Assembly (NCBI GenBank): GCA_919901925.1
Contig: CAKKQA010000100.1
Location: 1 to 35,861, forward strand
Direction: 5' to 3'
DNA: 35,861 nt
Source: Omnitrophica bacterium GWA2_41_15
GTDB taxonomy: Bacteria; Omnitrophota; Gorgyraeia; Gygaellales; UBA12090
Shown: positions 17,451 to 25,372 of the stretch, one piece after another
How the letters are laid out: each line of letters opens with the position of its first letter
Numbering within the stretch: the stretch's first letter is position 1
Notes under the pieces: generated by a model
What the model was told of the DNA's origin: nothing
Database searches by the model: none
What the model saw: only the letters and a program-made list of their open reading frames with translations
Position numbers and translations under genes: made by a program

Positions 17451-18209
17451 TTAGGTTATTTTGTCCTCGCCAAACACCCTATCAGCTTCCTGATAACTTA
17501 CAGGATCCCCGATATCATACCACCGCTTACTAAAAACAAAACCAAAAACTGCTTCTTTTTTGCTTAACCAGCCGATAAAACTTCCCGCGGCATCATGCTC
17601 ATTGCTTGAATCCGCCAAATAATCCCTGAAAAACTTGAGGGCGCCCGCGGGAATATAATAAAGGCACGTAGCCACCAAAGAAGATTGCGGCTTTTGCGGC
17701 TTTTCCGCGAAATCAGTTATTTTGTTTTCCTCATCAAGCTTTATAACGCCGTATTTTGACGCTTTTTCTTTTTCTTTTATATCGTAAACGCCTATGGTTA
17801 TCCGCGGCGACTTGTTTAAAGAAAACCCGAGAAAACCCGACAGATCATCTTCAAACAAATTATCGCCCGCGATGACAATGATATCTTCGTTTACCGAGGC
17901 TTCCGTAAGGGCAAAGTTTATATCGCCTATAGCGCCGAGGCGGTCTCCTTCGGTTTTAGTGCCGTCACTTAAGACTTTTACCGGCAGGTTTATCTTTTTA
18001 CAAATATCAGAAGACCAAATAGTAAAATCTTTGTAAAAACGTTCGTTAGTAACTACTATGATTTCTTTTATCTTTTTTGTTTTATATATTTTCTCCGCGA
18101 TATAATCAGCGATAGGCCTTTGCCCTACCGGCAAAAGCGGTTTTGGGTATTCTTTGGTCAAAGGGTATAACCGCGTAGCATAACCTGCGGCTAAAATTAA
18201 CGCTTTCAT
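17451..18209 (-). CDS. Sugar-phosphate nucleotidyltransferase
   Basis: This 252-residue protein starts MKALILAAGYATRLYPLT, the nucleotide-binding signature of the RmlA/GlmU-type family, followed by PKPLLPVGQRPIADYI. VIAGDNLFEDDL carries the metal-binding aspartate, and EKPQKPQSSLVATCLYY is the sugar-binding segment. Such enzymes join an NTP to a hexose-1-phosphate to give a nucleotide sugar for surface glycans. The sugar and nucleotide cannot be read from the sequence; glucose-1-phosphate thymidylyltransferase-like is the nearest guess. It lies between metK and the cupin phosphoglucose isomerase. Confidence 0.87.
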   Translation of the reverse strand: MKALILAAGYATRLYPLTKEYPKPLLPVGQRPIADYIAEKIYKTKKIKEIIVVTNERFYKDFTIWSSDICKKINLPVKVLSDGTKTEGDRLGAIGDINFALTEASVNEDIIVIAGDNLFEDDLSGFLGFSLNKSPRITIGVYDIKEKEKASKYGVIKLDEENKITDFAEKPQKPQSSLVATCLYYIPAGALKFFRDYLADSSNEHDAAGSFIGWLSKKEAVFGFVFSKRWYDIGDPVSYQEADRVFGEDKIT

Positions 18210-18288
18210 AGTTTCGTTATTAGGTTGTTACGGTAATACGTCAGTGAACGGTTACGTTTATCGCGCCAAGCGAAATCGCAAGCTTTTC

Positions 18289-19065
18289 TCAAAACTCGAA
18301 TACCTCTGAATAATCATATTTCAAAGGGCTATTCAGAAAATCAAGCTTCTTGACATCATTGTATAAAAGAGGGTACATCGGCTCTCCTGCTTTTAAGCCG
18401 AAATTATTTACTTCCTTCGCGGGATAACCCACGCGCATCTTAGAAACTTGGGCATAATAAGGATTAACCTCAAAACGCTCTCCCGCGTTATCTTCAAACA
18501 CAAAATAGGCAGCCCCGCCGGATTTTTTATACAAATCATATTCGGAAGAAAACTCGGATGACACCCAATTCGAAGTCACCAGCGGCACATTTCCCACATT
18601 AATCAAAATATGGCCGTATCGCGGCGGGATAACAATCTTATCGCCGGTTTTTGCCTTTATCAATATCACATCCTCGATAACCCGATGGTCTTTTTTATTA
18701 GCTTTCTGCATCATACACCAGCCGCTGCCGTATAAAACTTCATAAAGTTCGCCAAAATCGCCCGGGTGATAATGGCCGGCGGTCTTCATATATTCCGCGC
18801 CTAAACGGCCGGAGCGTATAATAGTCACGTCATACCTTAATTTATTTTTACGGATATCCGTTTCATCCTTAACTTTATGCAGGTCTCTATACATATAATA
18901 AAGTTCTTTGGGCGAAGTCAAATCTTTTTGGGCCAATACTTCCTGCATATCCTTCAAACACCTTACCGCCGGAGTTACTTTAGTAATGCCCTCCCCTAAA
19001 GCCAAAGAATATTTCTTTCCGTCTAATTTCAAGCCTAGCCCCGATGTTTTTTTAAGGTCTTCCAT
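18289..19065 (-). CDS. Cupin-type glucose-6-phosphate isomerase
   Basis: This 258-residue protein carries the metal-binding cupin signature of archaeal-type phosphoglucose isomerase: TAGHYHPGDFGELYEVLYGS, with two His and a Glu as ligands. VIPPRYGHILINVGN supplies the third His. It would interconvert glucose-6-phosphate and fructose-6-phosphate. The archaeal enzymes are about 190 residues; the extra residues here are at both ends, including EFSSEYDLYKKSGGAAYFV and a Tyr-rich C-terminus. A classical, unrelated isomerase domain is encoded at the right end of the window. The ribosome site GGGGAGGG precedes the ATG. Confidence 0.88.
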   Translation of the reverse strand: MEDLKKTSGLGLKLDGKKYSLALGEGITKVTPAVRCLKDMQEVLAQKDLTSPKELYYMYRDLHKVKDETDIRKNKLRYDVTIIRSGRLGAEYMKTAGHYHPGDFGELYEVLYGSGWCMMQKANKKDHRVIEDVILIKAKTGDKIVIPPRYGHILINVGNVPLVTSNWVSSEFSSEYDLYKKSGGAAYFVFEDNAGERFEVNPYYAQVSKMRVGYPAKEVNNFGLKAGEPMYPLLYNDVKKLDFLNSPLKYDYSEVFEF

Positions 19066-19095
19066 ATTATTCCCTTCCCTCCCCGAGAAAGTTTT

Positions 19096-20841
19096 CTACA
19101 AAAGGTTCAATTCCAGTAATTTGCTATTAGCAAAATCCTCCACCTCTTTAGCGGTAGACAAAGACAATGCCTGGTCAGCGATTTCTTTTGCCTGCTTGGT
19201 GGTCACGGAACGTATTATATGCTTTATCTCCGGAATTACCGCGGAAGGCATGCTGAATTCATCCAACCCTAAACCAAGAAGTATAATACAAAAAGTCGCG
19301 TCGCCTGCCATTTCTCCGCACATACCGACCCAGATATTCGCGTTATGTCCAGCCTCAATGATGTTTCTAATAAGCCGTAAAACCCCTAAATGCGCCGGCT
19401 CATAAAGGTAAGCTACTTTTTCATTGGTCCTATCGACAGCGATAGAATATTGAATAAGGTCATTAGTCCCTATGCTAAAAAAGTCGGCTTCCTTACCCAA
19501 TATATCCGCGGTCATTGCCGCTGAAGGGACTTCAATCATTACCCCGACCTCAATATTCTCGTCAAATTTGAGGCCTTTTTCTCTCAATTCCTTCTTCGCC
19601 TCTTCAAGTATTTGATTCGCCTGGCGCAATTCCTCAATCCCTGAGATCATCGGATACATCAGCCTTAACCTTCCAAAAACCGAAGCCCGAAGTATAGCCC
19701 TTAACTGCATCTTGAATATATCCGGCCGGGCAAGGCAAAACCTGATTGCCCTCCATCCTAAGAATGGAACCATATCATGAGGTATTTTTAACTGCGAAGC
19801 AAATTTGTCCCCGCCTAAATCCATAGTCCTGATTATTACAGAATTATCTCCTACCGCTTTAGCGACAAATTTGTATGCCTCGTAATGCTCCTCTTCAGAC
19901 GGCAAATCCGAGCGGTTCATATAGAAAAATTCACTGCGGTAAAGGCCTATGCCTTCGGCGCCGTGTTCTAAAACCGAAGGTATCTCGTCAGGAAGTTCAA
20001 TATTAGCCGCTATATGTACCCTCTTGCCATCGAGTGTAATCGCGGGCAAATCCTTAAGCTGGACAAATCTTTGAGACAAATTCCGGAAAAGGGTTTCTTC
20101 CTTCTTGTATTTTTCTAGAATCTCCAGCGTAGGATTTATAAAAACATAACCGGCGGTGCCGTCGACAATCAACATGTCGCCCGACTTTATCGTTGAGGTA
20201 CCGACTTCAAGGCCTAAAACAGCGGGTATTGCCATGGACTTGGCCATAATAGCCGTATGGGAAGTTTTGCCTCCGATATCCGTAACAAAAGAAAGGATGT
20301 TCTTCTTTGGCATTGCCGCGGTATCAGAAGGAGAAAAATCATGTGAAACCAAGATTACTTTTTCCTTGAGGTCATCGAAACGCCGGGGAACCCGACCCAG
20401 AAGATTACGCAGAACTCTCCTGCCGACGTCGTTAATATCGCTTACCTTTTCCTTCAAGTATTCGTCTTCTATTTTCAAAAATACCTGGATGTATCTCTTC
20501 AAAACATCCTGAAAAATATATGCCACGGTCAGTTTTTCTTTTTTTAAGCGCGCGATCACCTCTTCGATAAGCATGCGGTCTTCAAGGACTAACAAATGGG
20601 CGTCAAGGATTTGCGCTTCGCCCTGGCCCATTTCCGAGCTGATCTTCTTTTGCAGGTCCAATATTTCCCGGCGGGTCCTGATCAAGGCCTCTTCAAAAAG
20701 CTGAATTTGAGTAGGAATTTCTTCGTCTGTTATGCTTTCTTTAGGGACAATAAATTCCTCTTTGGCCCAGATGTAAGCCTTGCCTATCGCTATGCCGCTC
20801 GATGCCGGTATGCCTTTTAATTTAATGACTTCTTCTGTCAT
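19096..20841 (-). CDS. ptsI: PTS enzyme I (PEP-protein phosphotransferase)
   Basis: Enzyme I takes phosphate from phosphoenolpyruvate and passes it to HPr. All parts of the 581-residue protein are visible: the N-terminal HPr-binding helices, the phosphorylated His195 in GGKTSHTAIMAKS, the linker VDGTAGYVF, and the PEP-binding barrel. The barrel has GIGLYRSEFFYM, IRTMDLGGDKF and the acid Cys508 in GMCGEMAGD. The N-terminus lacks a GAF domain, so this is ptsI-like, not ptsP. ptsH lies 35 bases upstream of the start. No sugar-specific permease gene is nearby. Confidence 0.96.
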   Translation of the reverse strand: MTEEVIKLKGIPASSGIAIGKAYIWAKEEFIVPKESITDEEIPTQIQLFEEALIRTRREILDLQKKISSEMGQGEAQILDAHLLVLEDRMLIEEVIARLKKEKLTVAYIFQDVLKRYIQVFLKIEDEYLKEKVSDINDVGRRVLRNLLGRVPRRFDDLKEKVILVSHDFSPSDTAAMPKKNILSFVTDIGGKTSHTAIMAKSMAIPAVLGLEVGTSTIKSGDMLIVDGTAGYVFINPTLEILEKYKKEETLFRNLSQRFVQLKDLPAITLDGKRVHIAANIELPDEIPSVLEHGAEGIGLYRSEFFYMNRSDLPSEEEHYEAYKFVAKAVGDNSVIIRTMDLGGDKFASQLKIPHDMVPFLGWRAIRFCLARPDIFKMQLRAILRASVFGRLRLMYPMISGIEELRQANQILEEAKKELREKGLKFDENIEVGVMIEVPSAAMTADILGKEADFFSIGTNDLIQYSIAVDRTNEKVAYLYEPAHLGVLRLIRNIIEAGHNANIWVGMCGEMAGDATFCIILLGLGLDEFSMPSAVIPEIKHIIRSVTTKQAKEIADQALSLSTAKEVEDFANSKLLELNLL

Positions 20842-20876
20842 GTTTCGCCTCTTATCTAGCTTTACAGGAAAATCTT

Positions 20877-21164
20877 CTAACTAGCCTTAAACGGGCTATC
20901 CAATTCTTCGATAGAAATAATCTTCTCTAATTCCTCTATTGCTTCCTCGGCGTCGCGGCCGTAAGCAGTAATCAAAATAACGCTGTCTTTTTCCGCTGCC
21001 AACATTAATATGCCCATAATAGACTTGCCATTTACCTCCTGATCGTCTTTAGTAATGGTGATTTTAGAATCAAATTTATTGGCTATTTGGACAAAAAGCG
21101 CGGCCGGCCGCGCGTGCAGGCCCATTTTATTCTTGATTACTAATTTCTTTTCTACGGTTTTCAT
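20877..21164 (-). CDS. ptsH: HPr phosphocarrier
   Basis: This 95-residue HPr has the active histidine (His17) in MGLHARPA. A serine is present in NGKSIMGILML (Ser48), the position used by HPr kinase in other bacteria. HPr kinase itself is not in the window. HPr carries phosphate from enzyme I to EIIA proteins such as the adjacent ptsN product. A family B repeat ends about 16 bases before the ATG, and no ribosome site is visible. Confidence 0.95.
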   Translation of the reverse strand: MKTVEKKLVIKNKMGLHARPAALFVQIANKFDSKITITKDDQEVNGKSIMGILMLAAEKDSVILITAYGRDAEEAIEELEKIISIEELDSPFKAS

Positions 21165-21173
21165 CGTTTTTTA

Positions 21174-21254
21174 GTTAGCCTGTTGGCCGGTTTGCCTGTT
21201 AAACATTTTTTTAGTTTTTAACTGGCTAACCGGTAAACCGGCCAACCGGCTAAC
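21174..21254. repeat. Palindromic repeat, family B, copy b
   Basis: GTTAGCCTGTTGGCCGG and CCGGCCAACCGGCTAAC arms surround AGTTTTTAACTGGCTAACC. It lies between the yvcK stop and the ptsH start. Confidence 0.85.
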
Positions 21255-21258
21255 AAAA

Positions 21259-22506
21259 TTAATAATTCTCCTGTATCAACCCAACAATAATCCGCGCTAA
21301 TTTTTCCGGGTCATGCCGGACATAGTCTTGAGAATTTGCCACTTCATTTTCAATGACCTTGCATCCGGCGGATTTTATATTTTGCAGGTTAACATCCACA
21401 GGAAAAGAATTATCTTGTTTATATTTTTCTAATAAATCCTTGGAAATAACCGCGGTATTGACAATACAATAATCTATCACTTTCGCGGAGCTATGCTCCA
21501 AAATCGCCTTTATATGATCATCCGCGGAATACCCATCAGTCTCTCCCGGCTGGGTCATCACGTTACATATGTATATTTTCACTGCCGGGCTTCGGACAAT
21601 CGCGTCTGTTATCTCTCTAATCAAAAGGTTCGGAATAACGCTGGTATACAAACTCCCGGGCCCCAGCACAATCGCCTGCGCCTCTGAAATCGCTTTAATA
21701 GCGTCAGGCGTAGCTTGAGGGAAATCCGGCTTAAGATAAACCCTGCTTATCGGCACCCCTTTTTTAGGTATTGCCGCTTCTCCTTCGACAATGCTGCCGT
21801 CTTTATATGTTGCCACAAGCGATACCTTATTGAGCGTCGAAGGGATGACCTGTCCGCGGATAGCTAAAACTTTACTGGACTCTTTAATCGCTTTCTCGAA
21901 ATCTCCGGTAAGTTTAGTCATTACGGTAATGAAGAGATTTCCGAAACTGTGACCCTTAAGTTCGCTGGGCGATTCAAACCTGAACTGAAATAAATTCTGC
22001 ATAAGGCTTGAGGTATCAGCCAGCGCCACAAGGCAGTTACGGATATCGCCCGGCGGCAATATGTCAAACTCCTGGCGGATCCTCCCCGAAGAGCCTCCGT
22101 CGTCGGCAACAGTAACGACAGCTGTAAGGTTCGAAGTATATTCCTTTAACCCCTGCAACAACACCGCCAAACCCGTGCCTCCGCCGATTGTCACAATCTT
22201 CGGCCCTTTTTCGAGGTAACGCTTACGATAAATTATATCGACTAATTCTTTTTCTCTCTGCGGCAAAAATATGGTTATGAAAGACCCGAGCGTATTGCGC
22301 AGGCCCACAACCGAAAGAAACAAGCCTAATAATATCGAAAGTATATCAATCGCGCGGTAAAAAAAACTGCCTTCGCTGACAAAACGGGCAGTGCCAAAAC
22401 TAATCAGTATAACGCCCAGCATTAAAAGAGCTATCCAGCGCTTTACCTGCATCCCCGGATAGAGCCATTTAATCAACCGCAGGGCAATGTTAGAGTTTCT
22501 TTTCAT
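21259..22506 (-). CDS. yvcK: YvcK/CofD-like protein with N-terminal membrane anchor
   Basis: YvcK proteins bind UDP-sugars and are needed for growth and cell shape on gluconeogenic carbon sources. The 415-residue protein shows TIGGGTGLAVLLQGL, VTVADDGGSSGRIRQEF, LPPGDIRNCLVALAD and GPGSLYTSVIPNLL, the conserved CofD-like nucleotide-binding core. About 95 residues precede it and hold two membrane segments (about 23-43 and 52-72), absent from Bacillus YvcK. The gene overlaps ptsN by 17 bases and is followed by ptsH, echoing the Bacillus yvcK-crh order. Confidence 0.92.
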   Translation of the reverse strand: MKRNSNIALRLIKWLYPGMQVKRWIALLMLGVILISFGTARFVSEGSFFYRAIDILSILLGLFLSVVGLRNTLGSFITIFLPQREKELVDIIYRKRYLEKGPKIVTIGGGTGLAVLLQGLKEYTSNLTAVVTVADDGGSSGRIRQEFDILPPGDIRNCLVALADTSSLMQNLFQFRFESPSELKGHSFGNLFITVMTKLTGDFEKAIKESSKVLAIRGQVIPSTLNKVSLVATYKDGSIVEGEAAIPKKGVPISRVYLKPDFPQATPDAIKAISEAQAIVLGPGSLYTSVIPNLLIREITDAIVRSPAVKIYICNVMTQPGETDGYSADDHIKAILEHSSAKVIDYCIVNTAVISKDLLEKYKQDNSFPVDVNLQNIKSAGCKVIENEVANSQDYVRHDPEKLARIIVGLIQENY

Positions 22507-22960
22507 CTTCCTGAAAGATAGTTTTTAGTATTGTCTTTTCGTCTTTACATTCCTTTAGGGTTTCCCTAAAGTATTTATCTTTAAGAAGGCGGGAAATTCT
22601 GGCCAGTGCCTTAAGATGAGGCCCTGCTGAATCTTGAGGAGCGACAAGAAGGAAAAATACATATACCTTCTCTCCGTCGAGAGAGTCGAAATCAACGCCT
22701 TTTTGCGACAGGCCGAAACTGGCGACAAGCTTAGTGACACAGCCGCTTTTGGTGTGCGGTATGCCTACTCCCTGGCCTATGGCCGTTGACCCAAGGGCTT
22801 CCCGCGCCATTAACTGTTCTATAAGCTTACCTTTATCCTTTTTATCTATTTCGCCTGCCTCAACCAGCAGGTCGACAAGTTCTTTTAATATATCTTCTTT
22901 TTCAGTAGATTTTAAATCCGCGGTGATTGCTTTTTCCGACAAGAACTCCATTATCCTCAT
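22490..22960 (-). CDS. ptsN: PTS EIIA domain protein, nitrogen/fructose type
   Basis: This 156-residue EIIA protein has the phosphorylated His69 in GVGIPHTKSG. SEKAITADLKSTEKEDILKE opens the domain, and a DSAGPHLKALARISRLLKD segment is typical of PtsN. It would receive phosphate from HPr and act as a regulator. The start at 22960 has AGGAGG nine bases upstream. A longer frame would run through tRNA-Gly and is rejected. The end overlaps yvcK. EIIB and EIIC genes are absent, which favours a regulatory role over sugar uptake. Confidence 0.93.
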   Translation of the reverse strand: MRIMEFLSEKAITADLKSTEKEDILKELVDLLVEAGEIDKKDKGKLIEQLMAREALGSTAIGQGVGIPHTKSGCVTKLVASFGLSQKGVDFDSLDGEKVYVFFLLVAPQDSAGPHLKALARISRLLKDKYFRETLKECKDEKTILKTIFQEDEKKL

Positions 22961-23055
22961 ATCGTTGTTCCTCCTCAAATTTGCGAAGTAAATTTGATCC
23001 TGAGCCCCGCCGAAAAGGCGGGGCGAAGGATCTGTATATCGATTTTGGGTTAAAA

Positions 23056-23130
23056 TGGAGCGGCGGACGGGACTTGAACCCGTGACATCCTGCTTGGCAA
23101 GCAGGCATTCTACCACTGAATTACCGCCGC
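23056..23130 (-). tRNA. tRNA-Gly (GCC)
   Basis: The acceptor strand GCGGCGG at the 5' end pairs with CCGCCGC. The anticodon stem CCTGC/GCAGG encloses loop TTGCCAA, giving anticodon GCC. The T arm GGGTTCAAGTCCC is normal. The discriminator T is followed by an encoded CCA at 23058-23056. Confidence 0.97.
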
Positions 23131-23170
23131 ATAATTATTCATGCCATAAAAATAATCCGCACATAAATAA

Positions 23171-23252
23171 TGCGGACGGAGGGAATTGAACCCCCATAGG
23201 TTGCCCCATATGATCCTAAGTCATACGCGTCTGCCAGTTCCGCCACGTCCGC
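23171..23252 (-). tRNA. tRNA-Leu (TAG)
   Basis: Class II tRNA with acceptor GCGGACG and its complement. Anticodon stem TATGA/TCATA encloses loop CTTAGGA (anticodon TAG). A long variable arm, TGGGGCAACCTATGG, is present, with T arm GGGTTCAATTCCC and discriminator A. CCA is not encoded. Confidence 0.97.
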
Positions 23253-23307
23253 TCTACTTAGGGCACTGCTCTCACAGTTATTTCTGCTACGCTCTTCAAC
23301 ATCCAAA

Positions 23308-23365
23308 CAATGGTAGAGCTTCGCAGCAACTTCAAAGGATTCATTGCTTCGAAGCCCTACCATTG
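23308..23365. repeat. Inverted repeat between tRNA-Leu and tRNA-Lys
   Basis: CAATGGTAGAGCTTCG pairs imperfectly with CGAAGCCCTACCATTG across about 25 bases. It may be a spacer hairpin for tRNA processing or another dispersed repeat; no second copy is seen in the window. Confidence 0.6.
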
Positions 23366-23391
23366 TCAGCTCCTCGAAGGGCGAAGAAGAA

Positions 23392-23464
23392 TGAGCCGCC
23401 CGTGACTCGAACACGGCACACTCGGCTTAAAAAGCCGATGCTCTACCAGATGAGCTAGCGGCCC
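23392..23464 (-). tRNA. tRNA-Lys (TTT)
   Basis: Acceptor GGGCCGC pairs with GCGGCTC (one G-T pair). The D arm is GCTCATCTGGTAGAGC. Anticodon stem TCGGC/GCCGA encloses loop TTTTTAA (anticodon TTT), and the T arm is CCGTG/CACGG. Discriminator A; CCA is not encoded. Confidence 0.96.
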
Positions 23465-23472
23465 AGATTTTT

Positions 23473-24033
23473 TCAGAACTCTGCTAATTCCTTTTCCTTA
23501 GTTTCTAAAACCTGGTCTACTTTTACTATATATGAATCTACGACTTTTTGTAAGGCATCATGGCCCCTGAACTTTTCGTCTTCGGGTATCTGCTTATCTT
23601 TCTCTAATTTATCTATCGCCTCTTTGGCGTCGCGGCGGATTGTCCTAAGCGATATCTTCCCCTCCTCAGCCATCTTCTTGACTATTTTTGATAACTCCTG
23701 GCGCCTATCCTTGGAAAGTTGAGGCAAAGAAACGCGGATCATTTTTCCGTCGTTAGCGGGGTTGACTCCTAAATTAGATTTTAGTATCGCCTTTTCTATA
23801 TCCGGGATTACGGATGGATCCCACGGTTGTATATGAATCATATGCGCGTCAGGAACGGAAATCGAAGCTAACTGTTTTAACACCATAAACGAATCATAAC
23901 ACTCAACCCTTAATCCCTCAACAAGATTCGGGTTTGCCCTGCCGGTGTTAATCTCTGTAAACTCTCTATGCATCGCCTCGAGAGCCTTTTTCATTTTTTC
24001 TTCCGCTTCTCTGTTTATCTCTTTCACTAGCAT
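23473..24033 (-). CDS. frr: Ribosome recycling factor
   Basis: Frr splits the post-termination ribosome together with EF-G. The 186-residue length is standard. GRANPNLVEGLRVECYD is the hallmark of domain I. QLASISVPDAHMIHIQPWDP lies in domain II, and RVSLPQLSKDRRQEL, KISLRTIRRDA and EDEKFRGHDALQKVVDSYI are the conserved helices. It is 12 bases from pyrH, as in many bacteria (rpsB-tsf-pyrH-frr). Confidence 0.97.
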   Translation of the reverse strand: MLVKEINREAEEKMKKALEAMHREFTEINTGRANPNLVEGLRVECYDSFMVLKQLASISVPDAHMIHIQPWDPSVIPDIEKAILKSNLGVNPANDGKMIRVSLPQLSKDRRQELSKIVKKMAEEGKISLRTIRRDAKEAIDKLEKDKQIPEDEKFRGHDALQKVVDSYIVKVDQVLETKEKELAEF

Positions 24034-24045
24034 AATACACCTCGT

Positions 24046-24771
24046 TCATTTGACAATCGTCCCGATTTTCTCCCCCATTAGGACTCGCTTAATATTCCCT
24101 TCTTTAGTTAAATCAAAAATAATAATAGGCAGCCTGTTTTCCATGCAGAGAGTGACCGCGGTAGAATCCATCACCTTAAGCCCTTTTCTCACCACATCAA
24201 TATGTTTTACGGTTGTAAACCTTTTCGCGCCCTTAAACTTAAGCGGGTCAGCCGTGTATACGCCATCCACCTTTGTCGCCTTAAGGACCACCTGCGCGTT
24301 TATCTCTTTTGCCCGAAGCGCGGCAGCGGTGTCTGTCGTAAAATAAGGATTGCCTGTGCCGGCGACAAAAATAACCACCCTGCCTTTTTCCAAATGGCGC
24401 ATCGCCCGGCGGCGGATATAGGCCTCGGCTACCTGGCGCATCTCAATCGCTGTCACCAGCCTCGTCGGCACCCCTGTTTTCTCCAAGGCATCCTGCAGGG
24501 CCATGCCGTTTATTACCGTAGCCAACATTCCCATATAATCCGCCACGGAACGGTCCATATCAAGGCCGTGCGCCTCGACATTTTCAGAACCGCGGAATAT
24601 ATTGCCTCCGCCAAGGACTATCGCGACCTCAACACCCAATTCCCTGATTTCTTTTAACTGACGGGCTATAGAAAAAAGCGTCTTCTGGTCTATGCCATGC
24701 CTGGCGGCTCCTTGAAGCGCCTCGCCGCTTAGTTTTAAAACTATGCGCTTGTATATTGGTTTCTTATCCAT
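24046..24771 (-). CDS. pyrH: UMP kinase
   Basis: PyrH phosphorylates UMP to UDP and belongs to the amino-acid kinase fold, not the usual NMP kinase fold. The 241-residue protein has [14 protein letters not shown] at the start. [32 protein letters not shown] and [18 protein letters not shown] follow, then [12 protein letters not shown]. No ribosome site is visible: the bases before the ATG run directly into a family B repeat. Confidence 0.97.
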   Translation of the reverse strand: MDKKPIYKRIVLKLSGEALQGAARHGIDQKTLFSIARQLKEIRELGVEVAIVLGGGNIFRGSENVEAHGLDMDRSVADYMGMLATVINGMALQDALEKTGVPTRLVTAIEMRQVAEAYIRRRAMRHLEKGRVVIFVAGTGNPYFTTDTAAALRAKEINAQVVLKATKVDGVYTADPLKFKGAKRFTTVKHIDVVRKGLKVMDSTAVTLCMENRLPIIIFDLTKEGNIKRVLMGEKIGTIVK

Positions 24772-24780
24772 ATTTGTTTG

Positions 24781-24848
24781 CCAGTTAGCCTGTTGGCCAG
24801 TTTGCCAGTTTTTAACTGGCTAACCGGTTAACTGGTAAACCGGCTAAC
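24781..24848. repeat. Palindromic repeat, family B, copy c
   Basis: CCAGTTAGCCTGTTGGCC and GGTTAACTGGTAAACCGG words surround AGTTTTTAACTGG. It runs from the tsf stop codon to about ten bases before the pyrH start. Confidence 0.85.
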
Positions 24849-25372
24849 TAATTACCGACCTGAAACCTTACAAACCTGCGGATGACTATATTCTCGCCGA
24901 ACTTAGCAGTTATCGTATTAAGGTAATCCTTGATTGTCTTTGAAGGATCCTTTACAAACGGCTGTTCTAAAAGGCAGGCCTCTTTGTAAAAGCTATTCAA
25001 GTCAACCTGATCCTTAGCCACATCCTGCGGCACGTCTTCTGTTTTTATGTATTTAGGATTTATCGCCGCTATATGCAGTGCCACATCTGAAGCGAATTTC
25101 ACGAATTCTTCGTTAGAGGCGGTAAAATCCGTCTCAGAGTTTATCTCGACCATCGCGCCCATTTTGCTGTCAAAATGCACATATGAACCGACCCGCCCGG
25201 ACTTGACTGCGCGGTCGGCCTTTTTAGCGGCTATCTCTAATCCTCTTTTTTTCAAAATCTCCGTTGCCTTACTTAAATCGCCTTTCGCTTCTTCAAGGGC
25301 CTTACGGCAATCACCCACCCCCATCGAAGTGGCTTCTCTTAATTTCTTAATTAAATCCAGCGATACGATCAT
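24848..25372 (-). CDS. tsf: Elongation factor Ts, short form
   Basis: EF-Ts reloads EF-Tu with GTP. The 174-residue protein begins with the UBA-like domain (LIKKLREATSMGVGDCRKAL, then AKGDLSKATEILKKRG). The core motif VEINSETDFTASNEEF, with the conserved TDF, follows, then QPFVKDPSKTIKDYL and IVIRRFVRFQVG. E. coli EF-Ts has 283 residues. This form lacks the second core half and coiled coil, as do Thermus and cyanobacterial versions, so it is complete rather than truncated. Its ATG overlaps the rpsB stop as ATGA. Confidence 0.95.
   Translation of the reverse strand: MIVSLDLIKKLREATSMGVGDCRKALEEAKGDLSKATEILKKRGLEIAAKKADRAVKSGRVGSYVHFDSKMGAMVEINSETDFTASNEEFVKFASDVALHIAAINPKYIKTEDVPQDVAKDQVDLNSFYKEACLLEQPFVKDPSKTIKDYLNTITAKFGENIVIRRFVRFQVGN

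Noticed and set aside
22961-23116. N-terminal extension of the PtsN-like protein by 52 residues
   Set aside because: The extra frame reads straight through tRNA-Gly, and a strong AGGAGG site marks the start at 22960.
23139-23414. A 91-residue open frame over the tRNA genes
   Set aside because: It covers tRNA-Leu and part of tRNA-Lys and resembles no protein.
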